Origin: Pollenia angustigena
Lineage: Eukaryota; Arthropoda; Insecta; Diptera; Polleniidae
DNA length: 64,000 nt
NCBI GenBank assembly: GCA_930367215.1
Contig: OV884058.1
Span: forward strand, 108,647,802-108,711,801
Direction: 5' to 3'
Position numbers and translations under genes: made by a program. The notes beneath the pieces were generated by a model. That model saw nothing but the letters and a program-made list of their open reading frames with translations. It ran no database searches and was not told the DNA's origin. Shown in pieces: positions 53,538 through 64,000 of the stretch; position 1 is the first letter of the stretch; each line of letters opens with the position of its first letter.

Positions 53538-54806
53538 AAAATGAATGCTTTAATTGGTGAACATTTTTGGAAAAGTTGTTTTGTGCAGGTTTCACATCTG
53601 CTTAGGTTTAATTAAATTGTAGTCTTATCAATCCATTTTACGCCGCACCAAGTTCCAAATTGCATTGTCCCTGCACAGCCTCGCCACATACTCCCCTAAG
53701 ATTTATTTGTCAGTTATAAGGAGTGAGTGCTGGTAATTTTGGTTAATACATGGTGATTGCATCTTTTCTTAAAACAAAACACGAAGAAATGGAAAAGGTT
53801 ATTAAAAAAGGAAGTTTTGATAAAAAAAATTAAAGAAGTACGTTTTTTTATGCAAGAATCTTTAAAGAACCATTTTTTTTTAGTTAAAAAAAAATTATGA
53901 TGATTATTTAATTTTTTCTAGAAGATTCCAATCCAAATATTAATATTAATATTTATTAATATATTAATATTATAAAAACCAATTTGTCAAAAAATTCGAA
54001 AAAATGATGTTTTGTTCTGCGGGTCTTCATATGTTTGTTAAAATGTACTTCGAAATTGTGATAATTAAACAAAATTTGAAAAATTTCAGTCTCTTTTAAG
54101 TTTCAAGGTTCAGTCTCTGAATTAGTTCTCTAGTTGAGTTTTAGGTTCAGTTTATAATTGTCATTATTTTTGATTGATGTCCATTTTTTTTTTTTTGCTT
54201 GTTTTAAAACCGTACTTCTAATTCAAGTTCTCTTTCATTTCGCCTTCGTATTCTGTACATTTATATGAATGTGTGCGACCTTATTTATCTTATTTTTATT
54301 TCCGTTTGCTGTCAATGTTTTTTTTTACTGCTCTCTATCTCTTGATTTCAAAATTTAAAATAAAATGTTTATATTATTGTTTCTGTGGCATGTTTTTCTG
54401 CATGCGCTGATTTTCAAGAAGATAACAAGAATTTAAATACAAAAACAAATCATTGTCAAATTAAATTGAAAAAAACAAGTAAACAGTAAACAAGAAATGA
54501 AATTTATTCATTGATTTAGATTGGGGGTTTTTTAGAAAGTTTTTGTTGATTTTTTTTTTTTTTTTTTTTTTGTATATCTTAACTTTCCATTACTTTTGAT
54601 AAAATCTTTGTCATTTCTATTGAATCCGTAGTTAACAAATTTTGAAAGAATTAGATTTTTAAAGAAACAAGCAGCTTTATTTACGTTAAAAGATGACAAA
54701 TCTTGGGATATCCCAAGATATTTAAAAAATCTGCTAAAATGGGCTAAATTCCACAAAATACTAAATTACACAACCTAATAAAGAGTTAATCAGTTGGCAT
54801 TGTTAG
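53538..54806. other. Spacer with simple repeats
   Basis: A TAATATTAATAT patch at 53939-53975, a TTCAGTCTCTGAATTAGTTC-type degenerate patch at 54085-54160 like that at 25100-25395, and a T run at 54549-54570. No gene recognised. Confidence 0.45.
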
Positions 54807-56125
54807 CAGTGTTGCCACTTTGTGGGTTATTACACGAATTTGGTATAATTTTTACTGTCGTGGGTAGAGCGTGGGTAATTTCTCTAAGGTGTAATTCAGG
54901 TGTTATTTGAAATTCTTCCTTCAGATACCTCAATAAAATCAAGATTCGATTTCAGTGATGACATTTATTTCTTTTTAAATATTGTTGATAAAAGATGCGC
55001 AGTCTTCTGAACCAAAGTCTCGGGTCTCTTTAAAGGAAAAGACTTCAATCATTTGATATATATTTTCAAAAGTTTGGTAATAAATGTCTATTGTAGTGAT
55101 TTAGAACTTGAAGTTTATTGAAAAAAGTTATAAAAAATACAAAATAGCCTTGGGGTAGAAATGTTTCTAATATTCCAACATATAATTAATTTTATTTGTG
55201 TCTGGAAACTTTAAAATGCTTTTGTTTGAAGAATATTTAACGCCCTAAACAGTTGTAAAACTAAATTAAGAAAGGGGCAGCTGTTCAAAACCCTGCAGGC
55301 ATTTAGTTTACTAAATACGGTATAAAGGGTATTTTTTAAGACCATGCAACTTAAAATTATAGAAAACACAAATCAAAAGATTTCAATTGAACGCATTGCA
55401 GACGTTAAATTTTTTTTCCTCTTTTTCGAGCATTGCTGGCTGCATGTCAAGAATAAAATAACAGTGTTGGCCTCTAGTATGTCAATTGTTGCTGGTTTAT
55501 CAGCACAGGCCTACGGAAAACAATCAAGAGGTGTTATTTTCTCTTATTTAACACATCGCCTTCATTTGTAAAAAAAATTGCGTCATTTAATTCATAAAGT
55601 CGCCTTTAAGTTGCGAAAATCGATATGGCTGATTTTCAAAGTAAACTTGGATAATTTGGTGGCGTTGTTCAAACATAAATTTATCTATCTATGATGATGT
55701 GACTGATCAAAAAATGAGAGCAGTATGACAGTTTGTTCGACAGCTAACCTTCCGTAAGCTCTCTTGGGCTTAAAAAACACCCATTATAAAGGAATGGCAA
55801 TTAGCATTTTGAACCTACCTAGAATTTTTGCAACCAAATGTGGAAGTTAAACTCATTATTTAAGGAGTTTTATTTTATGTTTTCTTAATAGTTGTTAAGT
55901 CTTTAATATTATTTATTTGAAGGTTAATTTATTATAAATTACAATAAGAATGTTAACAGTTTGACTCATATTGATCTTGTTTCAATGAGTTTGTTGTGTT
56001 TTTGCTTCTTTGTAAATGTCTTTTATTAAATAAAACTTAAATTTTATATCAGGTGTAATTTCATTTCAATCGGGTAATTTTGCTTCATCTGAAGTGCAAT
56101 TTGAATTTTGCTGGTGGTAACACTG
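54807..56125. mobile_element. hAT-like non-autonomous element with 8-bp target duplication
   Basis: Termini CAGTGTTGCCAC (54807) and, inverted, CAGTGTTACCAC (ending 56125) are flanked on both sides by ATTGTTAG (54799-54806, 56126-56133). Subterminal regions on both sides carry GGTGTAATT and GGGTAATTT words. No transposase motif was recognised in the 1.3 kb interior. The 75-codon frame at 55344-55571 has none. Confidence 0.82.
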
Positions 56126-56634
56126 ATTGTTAGCAACATTTTAAGTTGTATTCTTTCAAAATAGCGCATGAAAGTGCTAAAATATATTTTTTTAAGTAAA
56201 ATACCAACAATTTTAAACGAAAAATATTACAGAGGATGGTATTATTTTCTATTAAATTAAATTAAGATGCAACTGTTATTTTAAGTAGCTTACAGCCTTC
56301 TAAAATTGATCAAAATAATGAAAAACAACTTTTATAAACAAATACTTAGTTAAAAATGCACCGTTGTTGCATGCTTCTGATGTCAAGGTTGATGCAAAAA
56401 AATATCATCATCCGGACTACTTCTTACAAACCGTTTCTTTTTATTAGGTCCATCTGTAATCTTAAGGATAATGTGTTTTTCCAATTGTATGTTGTAGTAT
56501 CTTACACGAGTTTTCTTATTTTTTTTTTATATTTCGGTTTCCCCGCATTTCCTGGGTATATAAACAAACACAAATTGGAAAAGTTAAATGTGTAGTTTAA
56601 AATATATGAAAATTACGTAAAAATTTTAGTCTTA

Positions 56635-56750
56635 CGGCCAATTTCACCATGTTCGGTTATAATAAGCAATCAGTTATAGCTTTCAAAACATATTGGTAAC
56701 TAGAACTATAACTACAAGTTTGTTTGAACTGAAGTTGGTGAAATTGGCCG
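56635..56750. mobile_element. Short MITE family M
   Basis: Termini CGGCCAATTTCACCA and TGGTGAAATTGGCCG are perfect inverted repeats of 15 bases around a 85-base AT-rich centre. Confidence 0.7.
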
Positions 56751-56971
56751 GCAATCTTATATTTAATGAATTAAAAATATGTATGTGATAGCGAAATATT
56801 TAAGAAACCGTTATTTACCCTGGTAGTTCTGTTGAGTTTAGTTCTGTGAAACTTGTGATGGAGACATTTAAATTTACAATAGTAATGAAAATCAGTTAAA
56901 CTTTATATGATAAATTTTATTAACTTATTGCCGTTTTATTTTTTTTTTTTTATTTACATGCAAATGGTTTT

Positions 56972-58234
56972 TATACCCTCCACCACAATTAGTTGTGAAG
57001 AGGGTATATTCAGTTTGTCATTCCGTGTGAAACTTTTTTACTATTCATCTCAGACCCTATAAAGTATATATATTCTGGGTCCTTGAGTAATTTTAAGTCG
57101 ATTTAGCCATGTCCGTCTGTCTGTCCGTCTATCCGTCTGTCCGTCTGTTGAAAACACGCTCACTTTCGAAAAACTCAAAAGAAATCAACACTTGGTGTCA
57201 AATTGCTTGTAGTTATCCTAAGCAGTTTGGGATTGAAATTCAGCAAAATCGGTTCAATAGGATCTGAGCTATGAATCAAAATGTGGAACCACCACCTAAA
57301 AAAAATTGATAATTTTGTTACAAAAACTAACATAAATGGTGGAAAAATGCACAGAATGATATAAGATTTCGCAACAATTCGTTTTATTAAACTGGAAATC
57401 ACGCTGTGAAATTTCGTGAAGATCCGTCAATAATTTACCCTAGGCCCCATATAAGCCCTACTCCCGGAAAACAGTATATTAAGCCTAAAACCCTAACTAA
57501 CAATGCTATCATTACAAATTTTGGCAAGTCACAGTTACATAGGACTAGAAATTAAACTGTTAAGTTTCGTGAAGATCGGTCCATAATTTACCATAGGCCC
57601 CATATAAAACCTACTTCCGGAAAACAACTTAGTACGCCTAAAAACGTAAAAAATAATGCTATCATAACAAAATTTGGTACATCAAAGTTTTATTGGACAA
57701 GAAATAAAATTGTGTTATTTCGTGAAGATCGGTCCATAACTTATCCTGGGCCCCATATAAACCTTACTCCCGGAAAACAGTTTAGTACGCCTAAATCCGT
57801 AAAAAATAATGCTATCATAACAAAATTTGGTACATCAAAGTTTTATAGGACAAGAAATAAAACTGTGTAATTTCGTGAAGATCGGTCCATAATTTACCCT
57901 GGGCCCCATATAAACCCTTCTCCCGGAAAACAGTTTAGTACGCCTAAATCCGTAAAAAATAATGCTATCATAACAAAATTTGGTACATCAAAGTTTTATA
58001 GAACTGGGAAAAAGACTGTAAAATTTCGTGAAGATCGGTCCATAATTTACCCTAGGGCTCATATAAACCCTACTACCGGAAAACAGTTTAGTCGCCTAAA
58101 ACCATAAATGAAAACAAATCGTTACAGTTTAAGATAATATTAACATCATACAAATATTACTCTTTAAACATTCGAACTGTCGGTGGAGGGTATCAAAGAT
58201 TCGGCACAGCCGAATATAGCACTCTAACTTGTTA
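56972..58234 (+). mobile_element. DINE-1/Helentron-like element, family 2, second copy
   Basis: Same ends and layout as 50259-51868: TATACCCTCCACCACAATTA, a GTCCGTCTGTCTGTCC microsatellite, about five 153-bp units (GAAGATCGGTCCATAA at 57573, 57726, 57879 and 58031, plus a variant first unit at about 57415), GGTGGAGGGTATC, the TTCGGCACAGCCGAA hairpin and the CTCTAACTTGTT end. Units within one copy are as similar to each other as to those in the other copy. Stops break the frame that stays open in the first copy. Confidence 0.82.
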
Positions 58235-58257
58235 TATTTATGATTAAACTTGCGAAT

Positions 58258-58690
58258 TTATAAAAATGCTCTCCCTAAAAGAAATCTTTTTACAATGTTA
58301 TGGTCTAAATTTGAGTCGCACATATTAATTAAAGTTTTCATGAAATTTGCTTTTGTCGATAATTGCTCGTGATTAAACTTCAAAAAAATAGTGTTAAGCC
58401 CGTTTAAATATTCATCACGCTCTTGGATATATTCTTCAAGATATCGACCCCTTTTCGCGAAATTATCGTATGTTACAAAAACCAAATTTTACTGGAGAGC
58501 CAATTTTATACTTTTCTCTGCTATCACTTGCAATATAAATATGAAAATATACATTCAATTTTTGGAGCAACGAAGTGGAATTCGCCTACAATATTTTGTC
58601 AGGCGACGTCTCTTTGAATGTAGAACAATTCAAAAAAATTGGCATATACGATAATTTCGCGCAAATGGGTCGATATTCTTCAACATGGGA
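58258..58690. other. Unidentified coding-like remnants in inverted arrangement
   Basis: On the minus strand 58258-58485 is open. It reads VTYDNFAKRGRYLEEYIQER, then NGLNTIFLKFNHEQLSTKAN and MKTLINMCDSNLDHNIVKRF. On the plus strand at 58641-58725 a related piece reads YDNFAQMGRYSSTWDSKNSL before a stop. The two therefore share a coding ancestor and lie head to head, with 38-bp inverted DNA (ATACGATAATTTCGCG) around a 165-base spacer. I do not recognise the protein. Amino acid composition is normal rather than AT-driven. It may be a remnant of an unknown mobile element or captured gene. Confidence 0.4.
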
Positions 58691-59610
58691 CTCAAAAAAT
58701 TCATTAAGCCGACTGAAAGATAATTTTTAACGATAATTAACTATAAAAACAAAGATGTTCTTTGGCATTGGATGCCTGATCGTTTCGCAATGAACTATCA
58801 TCTATACCTATAATGTTCCAAATTACCTGTTTTGGAAGGAAATGGCATTCCTATTAATCCTTACATTGTGCTTATTCACTCGAAGGTCTTCTTGAACGTA
58901 ATGAATTGAGCAAACAAATGATTCATTTTCAAATTTTCTTCTTCCTTCCTGCAAGCGTTAACAACTTTTAACGTAAGAACGGCAACAGCGGTATTTGAAA
59001 AATGTGATATACAAACGCTTAGAGTTGCACCTTGTGTTCTTGCAGTCTTGGAATATGCAGCTCATTTTCTCTTTGTAAAAATGTCAATTTAAAAACTTTT
59101 TGTGTTGTTGATTTTTTCAAAATAAAATTTTATTTTGACAAAAAAAAAAGAAGAAAATGGGATTATTAAGAACAAATATGGTAGCACAGTTTTCACAAAA
59201 CACGTTAGTTGTCAGAAGGCAATATGTCAGAATAAAAGAGAGAGTGGCACTACCTTGTAATCCTTATACCATGGTTTTACCTATAATTTTTTTTTTTTTA
59301 CTTTTATAAATTAACACTTTTGTGCTGTTTTCCCAATACTGAAATATTAAAATGCATTTAGAGATATAAAAATTTTATAATTAAAATATCTCTCATTTAC
59401 ATACACGTATAATTAATTTTGAGTATTTAAAAGGAAATTTCTCAGCCGTCTACTAGCGCTTGCAGACATCGTGGGATTCAATGTGTATGTAAGTTGTTAA
59501 ATATATTTGTTTTTGGTTTAATACACTCCTTTTATTAAAACATGAATATCTTTAAACTTTAGAAGAAGTCGTAAAGCTATTATGTTGAGTTATTTTTATA
59601 GGGATGTTTA
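58691..59610. other. AT-rich spacer, nothing recognised
   Basis: No terminal repeats or coding homology seen. Confidence 0.3.
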
Positions 59611-59808
59611 CAAGGCGAATTCATGTAAACGGTGGTGTCGATACTACAACAATTAACAACACCAAAAACACAACAATGTATTTTGTTGCTGCTTTCGTTG
59701 GCCGATAAGTCAAAAACACAAGTAACTTTTGACATTCCTCTCTCTAATTTAAAAAAAATAAGTAGCACAGCTGTGTTTTCAACGCCACCTGAAAGTCAAT
59801 TCGCCTTG
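59611..59808. mobile_element. MITE family N with 8-bp target duplication
   Basis: Termini CAAGGCGAATT and AATTCGCCTTG are perfect inverted repeats. Similarity continues inward (GGTGGTGTTG/CAACGCCACC). GATGTTTA flanks both ends (59603-59610, 59809-59816), an 8-bp duplication as made by hAT elements. The overlapping 61- and 62-codon frames on the two strands reflect the inverted ends. Confidence 0.85.
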
Positions 59809-59816
59809 GATGTTTA

Positions 59817-62800
59817 GTTACATTATTTTCATTATATTAGAGTGACCATATATTATTTATATTCATACTAGAAATTTTGTACTTATGATTTTAAATTTTT
59901 ATTTCTTTTATAATTTCATCATAAGAACACCATTAACAAATTGTGTTTTGTTAAATTGAAAATTTCATAAAATTAAAAATTAAATATCTTTTATTTGTAA
60001 TTTTTATGAACGGTGATGCCGGTTAGGTAGTTTGTGTATATTTTTATGGGCTGGCATTCAAATTTTGTTATTTTGCCAGTAAGGAGGGTGGGTTAGAATA
60101 GGAATGGGGCGTTACACCTTAAACCATTCCCAATTTATCATCAACAACATTCCGTAACTTTACTAAATAATATCACTAGTTTGAGTTAAGCTACCTAAAG
60201 TAAAATCCCTAGTAGCGAGTTATCATAATTTTACAAGGGACAAGAACACACCCCAACGACGAGCATAGCCGATATAATAGGTAGCCCCGTCCCTTAAAAG
60301 TCTGCATTGCACAGTGAAATCGTTACATCCACAATCGGCTGATTAAGATTTAGAAGATTTTAAGAAAAAAATCTAATAGTTGGAAGAAGCTGGATTGGCC
60401 AATGTTTTCCCTTACTTAAAAGGTAACTTGTATTAATATTCTATTGTAGACGCCAAGATATCTTTTGATAGCCTGCAATATAAAGACAGAGAGGATTAAA
60501 GGAGGCTTTTGCACTCATAGGAATCCGCGCAAAGTTCCTCAGCGAGCTTTTTGCATGGAGAAAGGAAAAGGTGAGTGTTATCCTTCAAATCTACCTAATC
60601 GGTTTTAAAGTTAAATAATTGCTTTTTTTTTAATTTAAATTATTTTTAGTTTAGAACTGACTTACTTAAGTCTGAAATAAGAAGATGGGTGCAAAACAGC
60701 AGTCTTAAAGTAAATCATCAGCGATATCCCTTGAAGTTGAAAACTCTGAATAAATATTTGCATTAATTTAAAAAAAATTTAACGTGAATCAATAGAGTGC
60801 ATATTTAATTTCACAATATTGAATATTAAATACAAGCGGAATAACCTTATTTTTAAATTGTTTCATTCTTAATTCAATACTGTCTTAATTTTATTTCTGA
60901 AATAATAAATTTAATTCCAAAACCTTATTCACATTGTTTCAATAAAACGACAATATTGTTCTGTAAGAATTCAATATTAATTCAATGCCCTTTTTTGCCA
61001 CTGTTTCTAAATTGTTCCCATATTATCTCGAAGTAGGGAAACTTTAAGTGAACATTGTTCCATTTTAAAATAAAAATTTCAACATTCCTAGACTTTCGTT
61101 AATGTTTCTTATTGATTCAATCAGCCCAATTGTAAATACAAATTTCTCGGTAGTTTTTTCCCTTTTGCTTTTTTTGCAATTGAATTTACATAGGAAAAAT
61201 AGCAGAAGGGAGAAAACACCCGGGGAATTTTTATTCATAATTGGGCTGAATATGGTTTTTATGTATTTTAAGTTGTTTTTTCTCTTGGTGCATACCAGAG
61301 AAAGTCAATGGGTATAAAATAATTAAAGTACTCTAGCACATATTGACAATTTTCAATATGTGTGCGTACTAATATCTGTTTATTCTCATACTTGTGTATA
61401 TCCATGCGCATTTGATTTCATTCATGTATGTTATCATACTTATTGTGTTTCATACTCGCACATATCCAGATACACCCATAGTTATATCATTAAGTTCAAA
61501 CATTTTTGTTAATTTTTTTCATAAATGTTGCCAGAATTGTTTTTTCCAAATTGCTGCATCACAATTAAATACGTTTTTTCAAAATCTTTTGAGTACAATT
61601 CAACAAAATATTATAGAAAAACGATTGTTGACTTTAAAAAAATTTCTGGAATATAAAGATTTGCGTTTTTGTTTTTGAGAAAATCTAAAAAAATGACTAA
61701 ATGGATGCAAATTAAAATACGTCCTGTTATTTTAATCGTTCTTAATAAAAACAGAAAAAGTTATCGTAATCAAAAAAAAAAATCGAATATTCATATTCGC
61801 AGTTAAGAAATGAGATATCACATTCATACATATTATGAGTTTGAGAAGTTTATCTGTTGCCAGTTGCATTTTTAAGACGTTTAAAATGTTTTAAAATTTA
61901 ATTGCTGAAGTCAATCAGTATGCCAACGAAAATTTTAGCCTCAAAGAAGACTTCGACATCATGCTATGGTGGAAAAACAACTCCACAAGGTATCCACGGT
62001 TGTCTTAATAAGAATCAAGAATTTTATGAAATTTCCTTCCTGTAGCGCAGCATAAGATTAAGGTTTCTCTTAAACTGGAAACATAAAAAAGAAACAGAAA
62101 AGATCCCAAAATAGTTGATAGCCTCTTTTTTTAATTCATTTTATAAAAAATCTCTTTCGTAAAATAGATTATAATTTATTACAGATTGTTGAAGTTACTT
62201 ATCGATACTCATCGATACATGTCCATACCCATACGCATTCATAGGATTATCCATTAGCATGCCTGTTTGTTGATACTCATACCGGTCGATATACAAACTT
62301 ATTCATGTTCATACTTATTGGTAGTCATACCTAACTGTACTCGTGCTCGGGGCCTATGAATAGGTTATAAGTATTAAAAATATAACTTTTTGGCTTTCTC
62401 TGGTCTTTAAATCGATCCATTACATTAATTTTGTAGCATTTTTACTTAAAAATCAAAATGCAATTTAATTTTTATGTACATATTTATTTCATTTGAAAAG
62501 GAAAAGCAATAAATGCATTTGAAATAAGGTCTTTTCGTTGTTATTTGCAAATGTTTATTGAGGTATTGAGGTTTCTCACAAAAGAACATTTAGTTGCGGT
62601 TTGCCAATATTAAACGTTTCACTTAAGAGCTCTGTAACGACAGCCATTAAAAAAACACATTTTTGATACTTCATCTTCGTCTTGTGCAACTTAAAACGTC
62701 TTCTCTGTTTTCGCCTGCCTATTATTGCAACAACAACACTACAACATCTTGATGATTGTAAAAATGTTCACTTTACTAATAGTTCCCTTTTATACTCTTT

Positions 62801-64000
62801 GGTGGCAAAGTTTTTTCTGTAAGTTGTGGTTTATAAACTGAGTTGGTGAATCTTTGGGAATCTGAGGGGAGTAAAAGCTAAAATGGAGTTCAATAGTTTG
62901 TTGTTGTATCTTTGAATGCCCCCATTGTGCACAGTTATTACTTAATTTCCAAGAAATATTATTTTAGTTTTTTTTTCTAAAGGTCCCTCCCTCTATTTCT
63001 CTTTAAAGTTCGTTCTTTCCTGAATTTGGATGTATTCATTCCCCAATTTACAAACAAGTCCATACAAATTTTACGAAAGTTCTGTTTGTGTATGTGAGTG
63101 TTAGAATTCTTCTTTCAATTGCCGCTCATTCATACAAAGAATACAATAAATGCGAATTGAAGGAAATTTGTTAAAAAATATGGTTCAAGGATTTCATCTA
63201 CTTCTTAAGTTGTTGTCCTTATTTGGTGTTTTATTGCAATTCATTTTTATTTTTAACTTATTTTCGGGTTTCTCTCAATAAAACACAAAATGCCATATTT
63301 AATATACAAAACACTTTACAGAACTCCAAAAAGTATACAATACTTTTAACTCCTAAAAGTATGAAATACTTTTTACTGATTGCCTGAAAAGGAAGACAAG
63401 ACCCTCTAAAAACTGCAGCCACACTTAAGTTACTTAAATGTATTTTATTTTTAGTGGTTTTACAAAATTTAGTTTAAGTATTTATCGATTCAGTTTAAAA
63501 GCATTGACGATAATGCATAAGAAAAGAAATAAAAAAAAACGGAATTCAAAGGAGTAGACGTGGTTTTGTTTTGCCAAGAGGGAAAAAAGGATGCAATGAA
63601 AGTGGTTTTAGCTTAAACGATTTCTTATGCTTGTTTCGAAAACTTTTTTTAGTTCTATGTTTCTACAAATTTGAAAAAAGTTTCTACGTCTTATGTGCAA
63701 TTTAAATTGGAATATAGGTGCATTTTGCGGTTAATATAAAGTTCAGATAAAAATTGAGTTTGTTAAAAAACTTAGCACAGATTACATTAAAACTTAAATC
63801 TGTGAATTTGCAGTCGATATTGTAACTAGTTAGGGAGTCAGAAACTAATGTATTTAAAAAGTTGTTCAAAACATTTTTCATGAAAATAAACGCTTATAAT
63901 GTCAGCAGAGTGATTCGTAAACTGCAGCCCAATATTAAATATTTTGAGTCAATGTTATTTAATACCATTATCTTTAAAGAAAATTTAATAAAACTGATAG
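59817..64000. other. Long AT-rich stretch with degenerate CATAC/CATGC repeats
   Basis: No recognised gene or transposon end. At 61380-61480 and 62205-62345 words such as TCATACTCATRC, CCATACCCATACGCATTCAT and TGATACTCATACC recur without a strict period. At 60780-61010 AATTCAATAT words recur. Open frames at 61102-61317 and 61394-61678 have no motif I know. This could be host intron or intergenic DNA. Confidence 0.4.

Noticed and set aside
1..64000. CRISPR arrays, operons, Shine-Dalgarno sites
   Set aside because: Nothing of the kind was seen; the content is eukaryotic and transposon-rich, and the tandem arrays lack spacer structure.

Overview
The window looks like repeat-rich, AT-rich DNA from a higher (brachyceran) fly, probably a calyptrate; the organism is inferred, not shown. 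The basis is the mix of DD41D (rosa-type) mariners, DINE-1/Helentron-like non-autonomous elements, many short inverted-repeat elements, piggyBac-, hAT- and pogo-like remnants, and 5'-truncated non-LTR retrotransposons. I found no intact host gene and no tRNA, rRNA or CRISPR. Only one short stretch (about 33000-33150, minus strand) looks like it could be a host exon. The DNA could be a large intron or intergenic repeat-rich DNA.

Layout. 1-6.4 kb: relics of a DINE-like family (family 1, complete copy at 5186-5774), a MITE cut by the window edge, and three foldback MITEs. 6.9-8.2 kb: a Helitron with both termini and a broken Pif1-type helicase. 8.4-13 kb: scattered MITEs and low-complexity DNA. 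13.3-14.9 kb: two adjacent copies of one MITE, the second interrupted by an RTE-like reverse transcriptase fragment. 15.6-18.7 kb: family 1 again, SINE pieces, a foldback MITE. 19.7-23.1 kb: a hAT-type element with 8-bp target duplication, holding a pogo/Tigger-like element, which itself holds two MITEs. 25.7-33.0 kb: a large nest. Divergent outer arms enclose a 2-kb near-perfect palindrome (26214-28217) and a piggyBac-like element (28336-32405) that is filled with mariner and non-LTR fragments. 33.4-34.9 kb: an element with 9-bp target duplication and, at its heart, a GC-rich foldback of mirrored 82-bp units. 35.0-36.1 kb: another hAT-like element with a transposase scrap. 37.5-45.6 kb: a pogo-like end, a giant interrupted inverted repeat (38.5-42.0 kb) and further MITEs. 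48.5-49.4 kb: a deleted DD41D mariner. 49.9-52.2 kb: three copies of one MITE, the middle one split by a family 2 DINE-like element made of 153-bp units. 52.4-53.5 kb: an almost open RTE-like reverse transcriptase. 54.8-56.1 kb: a hAT-like element. 57-58.2 kb: a second family 2 copy. 58.3-64 kb: mostly featureless AT-rich DNA with one MITE.

Nothing here works as a pathway. The genes are all parts of mobile elements, and nearly all are broken. The value of the window lies in the nesting: related copies serve as empty sites and give insertion boundaries, target duplications and relative order of insertion. Boundaries and repeat identities were read by eye, so edges may be off by a few to some tens of bases where a repeat is degenerate.
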